NCBI GenBank assembly: GCA_910586605.1 | Contig: CAJUJR010000103.1 | Span: 1-8,658, forward strand | DNA: 8,658 bases | Source: an uncultured Lachnospiraceae bacterium | GTDB lineage: Bacteria > Bacillota > Clostridia > Lachnospirales > Lachnospiraceae | Reading direction: 5' to 3' | Shown here: one piece after another, positions 1 to 5,064 of the stretch | Position numbering within the stretch: the first letter of the stretch is position 1 | How the letters are laid out: the number at the start of each line of letters is the position of its first letter | The notes under the pieces: generated by a model | What the model saw: only the letters and a program-made list of their open reading frames with translations | Told to the model about the DNA's origin: nothing | Databases searched by the model: none | Made by a program: the position numbers and the translations under genes

Positions 1-53
1 GAAGATATTTTTTATCTATTTACATTTCTCTACGATTGGCTGTGAATAGTAAC
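1..53 (+). repeat. Left copy of a 53-bp inverted repeat at the window edge
   Basis: Compared with the reverse complement of 8605-8657, this stretch aligns without gaps over 53 positions with 7 mismatches, counted by eye. The outer 15 bases (gaagatattttttat) and the inner 22 or so bases, ending in ggctgtgaatagtaac, carry most of the identity. The variable part is about 16-34. It is non-coding here. The T6 run at 8-13 is preceded by gaagata and could be the 3' half of a terminator for a gene left of the window, but the other half is not visible. Which family the repeat belongs to is not known to me. Confidence 0.8.
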
Positions 54-74
54 AGCAAAGTTACTATTCACAGC
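39..74. repeat. Perfect 15-bp inverted repeat (hairpin) upstream of sbcD
   Basis: The arm gctgtgaatagtaac (39-53) is the exact reverse complement of gttactattcacagc (60-74), with a 6-base spacer (agcaaa). G-T and A-T pairs can extend the stem to about 34-79. The left arm is the inner part of the 53-bp edge repeat, so the unit is present here twice, head to head. No T-run follows on either strand, so a rho-independent terminator is not well supported. It lies about 55 bases upstream of the sbcD -10 box, so it is probably outside the transcript. Confidence 0.85.
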
Positions 75-105
75 TAATTATAGCGATTTGTTGGAAATCT
101 TTCTA

Positions 106-133
106 TGCACTTTTTGGAGATGTGTAGTATAAT
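106..133 (+). promoter_or_regulatory. Likely sigma-A promoter for the sbcDC operon
   Basis: A perfect TATAAT lies at 128-133. The expected -35 position holds only a poor match (tgcact at 106-111 with a 16-base spacer, 3 of 6 to TTGACA). Transcription would start near 139-141, giving a leader of about 38 bases before the sbcD ATG at 178. This also argues against an ATG at 145 as the start, since it would lie almost at the transcript end. The weak -35 suggests low or activator-helped expression; that is inference. Confidence 0.55.
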
Positions 134-160
134 AGTTACGGTATATGGTTAATTTTGGAA

Positions 161-172
161 AAGGAAATGGGG
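161..172 (+). promoter_or_regulatory. Ribosome binding site deciding the sbcD start
   Basis: An AG-rich stretch, with aagga at 161-165 and gggg at 169-172, sits 5-12 bases before the ATG at 178. The in-frame ATG at 145 has no comparable site in front of it. The protein read from 178 begins MKFLHLSDLHFG, the usual N-terminus of SbcD proteins. Confidence 0.7.
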
Positions 173-177
173 ATTCT

Positions 178-1350
178 ATGAAATTTTTACATTTATCGGA
201 TTTGCATTTTGGGAAGCAGCTGCATGGATATGATTTGGCAGAGGAGCAGAGAAAATGCATTAAGGATATTATAGAAGTGGTAAAGAAGGAGCAGCCGGAT
301 GCTGTTGTGGTTGCAGGGGATATTTATGACCGTTCTATGCCGTCAGGGAATGCGATGGCATTATTGGAGGAATTGCTCCTTGGGATTGATAAGGAGGCAT
401 CACAGGGAAAGCCAGTGGAAACTATGATAATTGCGGGAAACCATGATTCTGCGCAGCGGCTTCAGTATGGAAGCTCGTTTTTAAAGCGGCACCATATCCA
501 TATCGCTGTTTTGCCTCCGCAGGAGGATGGAGAAAAGCTGCAGAAGTTAGTGCTTATGGACAAGTATGGTAACGTGAACTTTTACCTGCTTCCTTTTGTA
601 AGGCCGGGGATGATCCGCCATAGGGTACCAGAGGGGACAGTTCTGACAACGGAGGATGCAGTGCGGTATCTGCTGGAGCAGGAAGAGATAGATTGTTCCC
701 AGAGGAATGTGATTGTCTCGCATCAGTTTTATGTGAATGGGGGCAGGCAGCCGGTTACATGTGATTCAGAAGCGCCTTGCCTGACTGTTGGCGGTTTGGA
801 CAGAGTTGATACGGCAGCTATAGAATGTTTTGACTATGCAGCGCTTGGGCATATACATAGCCCGCAAGCGCTTGGCAGCCCCAAAATACGGTATTGCGGG
901 ACGATGTACCCATATTCTGTCAGTGAGGAGGGGCAAGAAAAGTCTGTAACCGTCGTGGAACTTAAGGAGAAAGGAAACTTAGAGCTGCGTTTTATCCCAT
1001 TTTTGCCAGAGCGTACAGTGCGCAGTATTAAGGGGACATTAAAAGAAATTGCAGACAGTGCGCAAAAAAATGGGGATGTTTCCTGCCAGGATTATGTTAA
1101 GGTGATCCTGACGGATGAAGAGACAGTAGACTCACCAAAAGATTATCTGGAGCGGTATTACGGGCATATTTTAGAGATAACAATAGATAACAGCCAGACA
1201 AGGCAGATTTTAGAAGAAAATACGGCAGATATACGGGAGATGACGCCTTTGGAAGCGTTTGAAGGATTTTTTTGCGACGTGATGGGACGCCCGATGAAGG
1301 AAGGGGAAGAAAGGGCATTCCGGGAAATTTTAGGAGAACTGGAGGATTAA
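178..1350 (+). CDS. sbcD: Exonuclease subunit SbcD (Mre11 family)
   Basis: This is the nuclease subunit of the SbcCD complex, a Mn-dependent metallophosphoesterase that cuts DNA hairpins and degrades double-stranded ends in the cytoplasm. At 390 residues it matches the usual length of about 390-400. The metal-binding motifs are all visible: D8-L-H10 near the start, G47-D48 with D51-R52, G87-N88-H89-D90, H182 in VSHQF, and G224-H225-I-H227. The phosphoesterase core covers about residues 1-265, followed by a C-terminal cap that contacts DNA and SbcC. I chose the ATG at 178 over the one 11 codons upstream because of the better ribosome site and because motif I then falls at the family's normal position. 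The stop at 1348-1350 is one base before the sbcC ATG, so the two are almost certainly co-translated. No frameshift or missing catalytic residue is seen. Confidence 0.95.
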   Translation: MKFLHLSDLHFGKQLHGYDLAEEQRKCIKDIIEVVKKEQPDAVVVAGDIYDRSMPSGNAMALLEELLLGIDKEASQGKPVETMIIAGNHDSAQRLQYGSSFLKRHHIHIAVLPPQEDGEKLQKLVLMDKYGNVNFYLLPFVRPGMIRHRVPEGTVLTTEDAVRYLLEQEEIDCSQRNVIVSHQFYVNGGRQPVTCDSEAPCLTVGGLDRVDTAAIECFDYAALGHIHSPQALGSPKIRYCGTMYPYSVSEEGQEKSVTVVELKEKGNLELRFIPFLPERTVRSIKGTLKEIADSAQKNGDVSCQDYVKVILTDEETVDSPKDYLERYYGHILEITIDNSQTRQILEENTADIREMTPLEAFEGFFCDVMGRPMKEGEERAFREILGELED

Positions 1351-1351
1351 A

Positions 1352-4300
1352 ATGAAACCTAAAAAATTAGTGATGTCAGCTTTTGGTTCTTACGCCGGAG
1401 TGGAAACGATTGATTTTGAAAAAACAGACCATGGCCTTTTTTTAATTGCTGGGGATACCGGAGCCGGGAAGTCTACAATTTTCGATGCAATTATGTTTGC
1501 ACTTTATGATACAATGAGCGGGAAAGAACGGAAAAGCAATATGATGCGCAGCGAGTATGCAGAAGGGGCGGCGGAGACATTTGTAGAATATACTTTTTCG
1601 TATGGGGCGGCGTCAAAGAAAGAGACATATATTGTAAAACGTTATCCTGCGTATGAGAGGCGTTCAAAACGGAAAAATAAAAATGGGGAATATAGTATGA
1701 CAAAGCAGCCCGGAAAGGTAAGCTTGGTTTTACCAGATGGGAAAGAATTTCCGGGAAAGGCTTTTGAAACGAACCGAAAGATTCAGGAAATTATCGGGTT
1801 GAATGCAGAGCAGTTCAGTAAAATTGCGATGATTGCACAAGGGGAATTCCAAGAACTGGTTATGGATAAAACAGGCAGGCGGAAAGAAATTTTCCAGCAG
1901 ATTTTTTCTACAGGGATTTATGAAAAAATTGAAAGAAAAATTTTGGAAAAGTCAAAAGCGAGTTTTGGGGCTGTAAAAGACAATATGACAAAAATAAAGG
2001 AAACGGCTGTGGGAGCTGAGTTTTTGGAAGAGGATGAAAAAGAGAAGTGGCAGGAGGTAAAAGTTTTTTTAGAAACGGAGCCAGAAAAGGTTCTGGATTT
2101 TTTAGAGGATATGGCAGCGCGGCGGAAAAAGGAAGCTGCCGCTTTAGAAAAGGAATCCTATGAATTGCAAGAAAAGCTTACAAAGAGTGAATTGGTATAC
2201 CAGGAAGCGGTTCGCCTAAACCAGATGTTAAAAGAATATAAAGAAGTACAGGCTAGGAAAAAGGGGTTGGATGCAAGAGAAGAGGAAATCAGCCGGAAAA
2301 AGCAGAAGTTAATACGCTCAGAAGCCGCAGGTATTGTACAGAAGGAAGAAGAGCAATATAACCGTATAAAGAAAGAACAGGCACATTCCCGGCAAAAGGA
2401 ACAGGAATATAAAAAAGAGGGGGAAGTCCTTTTGGGAAAGCAGCAGGAAGCAATTCAAAGGCAGAAGGTTTGGAAAGAAGGGTTTGAAAAGAGACAGCCG
2501 GAAATTTTGCAGGAGCAGGGCAAGGTTTCGGAAGAACTGGAAAAGTTCCGGGAGCTGCTTGTAATTAGGAAGCAAAAGGAAGAAGCAGAAAAGCAAGGGA
2601 AGCAGCTTCAAGGGGAAATTGATAAGCTGCTGCAAAGCAGGGAACAGATGTTGCAGGAAAAAAAGGAAACAGAGCAATGGCTTTTGGACAGCAATAGTAC
2701 AGAGGTACTTTTAGAACAGGCAAACCACAAAAAAACGGACTTTGAGGAGCAGGCAAGGCAGTTAGAAAGGTATGGGAAGCAGTACAGCGCATGGAAGAAG
2801 GAGGACAGGAAGGTAAAGGAATGGGAGAGGAATGTGTCTGCTGCCATAAAGGAGTGGGAAGAGTGCAGGCATTATAGTGAAGAATTAAACCGCGCCTATA
2901 TTATGGCGCAGTCGGCTTTTCTGGCAATGGAACTGAGTGAAGGAAGCCCATGTCCTGTCTGCGGCTCAAGAAAACATCCGGCTCCTGCAAAAAAAGCGCC
3001 TGATAGTGTTACAAAAGAGATGCTTTCGGAAGCGAAAAAGGAGGAAGAACAGCGCCAAAAGAAAAAAGAGGATAGTTTCCGGAAAATGGAAAATGCAACA
3101 GCACGGGCAGATGAATTAAGGAAAGCACTGTTAGAAGAGAACCCTTTTGGAGAAGGGGAAAAAGAACGAAAGGATACTGTATTTTTGGAGGAAAAAGCAG
3201 AAGCCTATCTGAAAGAGGCGAAAAAGAGGAACAGGCAGAAAATAGGGGAAATACAAAAAGAAATAGAGCATTTTACGAAATTGCAGGAAGAAAGGGAGAA
3301 AAAACAGAAGGGATTGGAAAAAGCAATTTCTTTGATGGAAAAGGATGAAAGGGTTTTGCAGGAGAAAAAAGAGAACTTGCAGGAAAATGCCATATTGAAA
3401 AAGGGGGTTGAAGCAAGGGAGCTTTTATTGCAAGAAAAGGTTTTTATAGCTTCCTTGGAGGAAGGAAAGAAAAAATTAGCAAAGCTGCAAAGGGAACTTC
3501 AAAAGCTGCAAAAAGAGGGGGAAGTTCTTGGAGAAGAGGTTGCAGAATCGCAAAAGGCATATGCCGCTTTATTAGGAAACCAGGAGGAAAATAAAAATAG
3601 GCTACAAGAACTGGACGCCAGTGTCAAAGAGCAGGAACTAGCGTATCAGTCGGCCTTACAGGTAAATGGTTTTTCAGGGGAAGAGGAGTACCACAGTGCA
3701 TTGCTTTTGGCAAATGTACAGGCAGAATATAAAAAAGAGATAGAAAAATACCAGTTCCAGGTGGTACAATGTGATACAAAGCTGCAGTCGTTAGCAGAGC
3801 AGACAGAGGGTAAGCAGGAAGAGGATTTAGAAAAACTGTTAAAGCGGAAGGAAGAATTAAAAATGCTGCATGGGCAGAAAAAGAAGGTTTTGGAAACGCA
3901 TTCCTATCATTTGCAGACAGGGCAGCGAATTGTAAAAAGGCTGAAAGAGCTTTTAAAAGACAGGGAATCCCTTGTGGAGGAAATGAAGGTGATGGGCTCT
4001 TTAAATGCTGCTGCTAATGGGAAAATACATTTTCAAACGTATATTTTGCGCCAGTATTTCCAGAAAATTATTTCTGCTGCCAATAAAAGGCTTGCGGTTA
4101 TGACAGAAAATTCGTTTTTGTTAAAATGCCGGGAGTTGGGAAGTACAGGGGCTGGGGAAGCCGGGTTGGATTTGGATGTGTATAACCCGATAACTGGAAA
4201 ACTTAGGGATGCCCATACGCTTTCTGGCGGCGAGACATTTCTGGCCTCCCTTTCCCTGGCGCTTGGAATGGCGGATGTTGTACAGAATACCGCAGGGAAG

Positions 4301-4513
4301 ACGCACCTTGATACAATGTTTATTGATGAAGGGTTTGGCTCTTTAAGTGAGGAAGTTAGGGGGCTGGCAGTCAAAGTGCTGCTAGAACTTGCCGGCGGGC
4401 AAAGGCTTGTCGGGGTGATTTCGCATGTGTCAGAGTTAAAGGAGCAAATACCGGATAAGTTGCTGATTACTAAAGGAAACGGCGGAAGCAGGGCAGCATG
4501 GGTGCAGGATTAA
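1352..4513 (+). CDS. sbcC: Exonuclease subunit SbcC (Rad50-like SMC ATPase)
   Basis: This is the ATPase subunit of SbcCD, which holds DNA ends and controls access of SbcD to them. At 1053 residues it is close to E. coli SbcC (about 1050). The N-terminal half-ATPase has Walker A G34-DTGAGKST and the Q-loop glutamine Q163 in IAQGEFQ. A long charged coiled coil rich in K, E and Q follows, from about residue 225 to 520. The zinc hook is C534-P-V-C537, where two SbcC molecules join through one zinc ion. The returning coiled coil runs to about residue 890. The C-terminal half-ATPase carries the signature L957-SGGE, Walker B ending in D992-E993, and the switch histidine H1025. All parts of an active enzyme are present. 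The ribosome site ggagga (1341-1346) lies inside the end of sbcD, which fits translational coupling. The coiled-coil coding strand is strikingly purine-rich, which explains pyrimidine-rich open frames on the other strand. Confidence 0.96.
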   Translation: MKPKKLVMSAFGSYAGVETIDFEKTDHGLFLIAGDTGAGKSTIFDAIMFALYDTMSGKERKSNMMRSEYAEGAAETFVEYTFSYGAASKKETYIVKRYPAYERRSKRKNKNGEYSMTKQPGKVSLVLPDGKEFPGKAFETNRKIQEIIGLNAEQFSKIAMIAQGEFQELVMDKTGRRKEIFQQIFSTGIYEKIERKILEKSKASFGAVKDNMTKIKETAVGAEFLEEDEKEKWQEVKVFLETEPEKVLDFLEDMAARRKKEAAALEKESYELQEKLTKSELVYQEAVRLNQMLKEYKEVQARKKGLDAREEEISRKKQKLIRSEAAGIVQKEEEQYNRIKKEQAHSRQKEQEYKKEGEVLLGKQQEAIQRQKVWKEGFEKRQPEILQEQGKVSEELEKFRELLVIRKQKEEAEKQGKQLQGEIDKLLQSREQMLQEKKETEQWLLDSNSTEVLLEQANHKKTDFEEQARQLERYGKQYSAWKKEDRKVKEWERNVSAAIKEWEECRHYSEELNRAYIMAQSAFLAMELSEGSPCPVCGSRKHPAPAKKAPDSVTKEMLSEAKKEEEQRQKKKEDSFRKMENATARADELRKALLEENPFGEGEKERKDTVFLEEKAEAYLKEAKKRNRQKIGEIQKEIEHFTKLQEEREKKQKGLEKAISLMEKDERVLQEKKENLQENAILKKGVEARELLLQEKVFIASLEEGKKKLAKLQRELQKLQKEGEVLGEEVAESQKAYAALLGNQEENKNRLQELDASVKEQELAYQSALQVNGFSGEEEYHSALLLANVQAEYKKEIEKYQFQVVQCDTKLQSLAEQTEGKQEEDLEKLLKRKEELKMLHGQKKKVLETHSYHLQTGQRIVKRLKELLKDRESLVEEMKVMGSLNAAANGKIHFQTYILRQYFQKIISAANKRLAVMTENSFLLKCRELGSTGAGEAGLDLDVYNPITGKLRDAHTLSGGETFLASLSLALGMADVVQNTAGKTHLDTMFIDEGFGSLSEEVRGLAVKVLLELAGGQRLVGVISHVSELKEQIPDKLLITKGNGGSRAAWVQD

Positions 4514-4549
4514 GGAAATATGGGGCAAAAAGAGAGGGGTTGTTGTTTT

Positions 4550-4858
4550 ATGGATTGTAAGGAAGTACAGAAGTTATTTATTCCGTTTATTGACGACCGG
4601 TTAGATTTAAAGGAGCTGGAAGGTTTTTTGCAGCATATAGAGGGATGTAAAGAATGTAAGGAGGAGTATGAGGTTTATTATACCTTGATTATGGGAATGC
4701 GTTATTTGGAAGAGGATGCTTCAAAAGGCGGTAACTGGACTTCACCAGCAGATAAACTTCAATATGCAGAGGATTACTTGTTTAAGTGCCATATTCTTAA
4801 ATGGGAAAAGTTAACTATTTTGCTGATCCTTTGTATTGGGATTATATTTTTGTTTTAA
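4550..4858 (+). CDS. Small membrane-anchored zf-HC2 (anti-sigma-like) protein
   Basis: This 102-residue protein starts MDCKEVQKLF. It carries a His-x3-Cys-x2-Cys motif (HIEGCKEC, about residues 30-37) plus an early cysteine at position 3, the pattern of the putative zinc-finger domain zf-HC2 found in ZAS anti-sigma factors. The last 18 or so residues (WEKLTILLILCIGIIFLF) form one hydrophobic segment, predicted to anchor the C-terminus in the membrane with the zinc domain in the cytoplasm. Nothing follows that segment, so there is no extracellular sensor domain. No sigma factor gene is adjacent, so an anti-sigma role is inference only. An in-frame ATG at 4520 would add ten residues. I prefer 4550 because the family normally begins just before the first cysteine and gagagggg (4532-4539) is a suitable ribosome site. 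It sits between sbcC and polA in the same direction. Its link to DNA repair is unknown. Confidence 0.72.
   Translation: MDCKEVQKLFIPFIDDRLDLKELEGFLQHIEGCKECKEEYEVYYTLIMGMRYLEEDASKGGNWTSPADKLQYAEDYLFKCHILKWEKLTILLILCIGIIFLF
4820..4848 (+). promoter_or_regulatory. Possible promoter for polA inside the preceding gene
   Basis: TTGCTG (4820-4825) and TATATT (4843-4848) are separated by exactly 17 bases. The -10 matches 5 of 6 and the -35 matches 3 of 6 to the sigma-A consensus. A transcript would begin near 4855, at the end of the zf-HC2 gene, and give polA a leader of about 210 bases. A/T-rich DNA produces such matches by chance, so this is only a candidate. Confidence 0.3.
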
Positions 4859-4955
4859 GAATGGAGATAGTGTGGGATATCAATCTAAAGTTTGGGATGC
4901 CAAAGGCAGCGGGGATAGTGTGGAAAATAATGCGGATGCACTTATTTTTCGCACG

Positions 4956-4985
4956 GCTATTTGTTTCTGGGCGAAAACAAATAGC
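4956..4985 (+). other. Perfect 11-bp stem-loop in the polA leader
   Basis: gctatttgttt (4956-4966) pairs exactly with aaacaaatagc (4975-4985) across an 8-base loop. The stem is A/U-rich and no U-run follows, so it is not a standard terminator. It lies 80 bases upstream of the polA start and could shape mRNA folding or stability. Confidence 0.5.
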
Positions 4986-5054
4986 TATGAAGGCAGATGG
5001 GAAACTGCATACACAGTTTTCTTATTGCCTTTTCGCGACAAGACGCTCAGAAAT

Positions 5055-5059
5055 GAGGA
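5055..5059 (+). promoter_or_regulatory. Ribosome binding site deciding the polA start
   Basis: gagga at 5055-5059 lies 5 bases before the ATG at 5065. An in-frame ATG at 5053 overlaps this site and is a worse choice. The open frame continues upstream to an ATG at 4801 inside the zf-HC2 gene, but those extra codons show nothing typical of PolA. Confidence 0.65.
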
Positions 5060-5064
5060 TTTTT

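Larger units (their letters stand above)
4859..5064 (+). other. 206-bp non-coding gap before polA with potential RNA structure
   Basis: No convincing gene is seen. Open frames cross it, including an upstream extension of the polA frame, but their translations show no recognisable domain. It holds a perfect 11-bp hairpin (4956-4966 with 4975-4985) and a second weaker stem (4999-5007 with 5014-5022, including two G-U pairs). A 10-base direct repeat gatagtgtgg occurs at 4866-4875 and 4914-4923. The heptamer ttttcgc at 4946-4952 and again at 5030-5036 can pair with gcgaaaa at 4971-4977, in competition with the 11-bp hairpin. It may be a regulatory leader or decayed coding sequence; I cannot tell which. 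Confidence 0.45.

Noticed and set aside
39..74. Rho-independent terminator reading of the upstream hairpin
   Set aside because: The stem is moderate in GC and no U-run follows on either strand.
78..260. Minus-strand open frame of 60 codons across the sbcD start
   Set aside because: It overlaps the sbcD promoter and start, shows no domain, and its cysteine-rich translation is what the complement of this A/T-rich coding DNA would give.
2318..2847. Minus-strand open frames rich in Phe and Leu that look like membrane proteins
   Set aside because: They are the complement of the purine-rich coiled-coil part of sbcC; the hydrophobicity follows from the K/E codons on the other strand.
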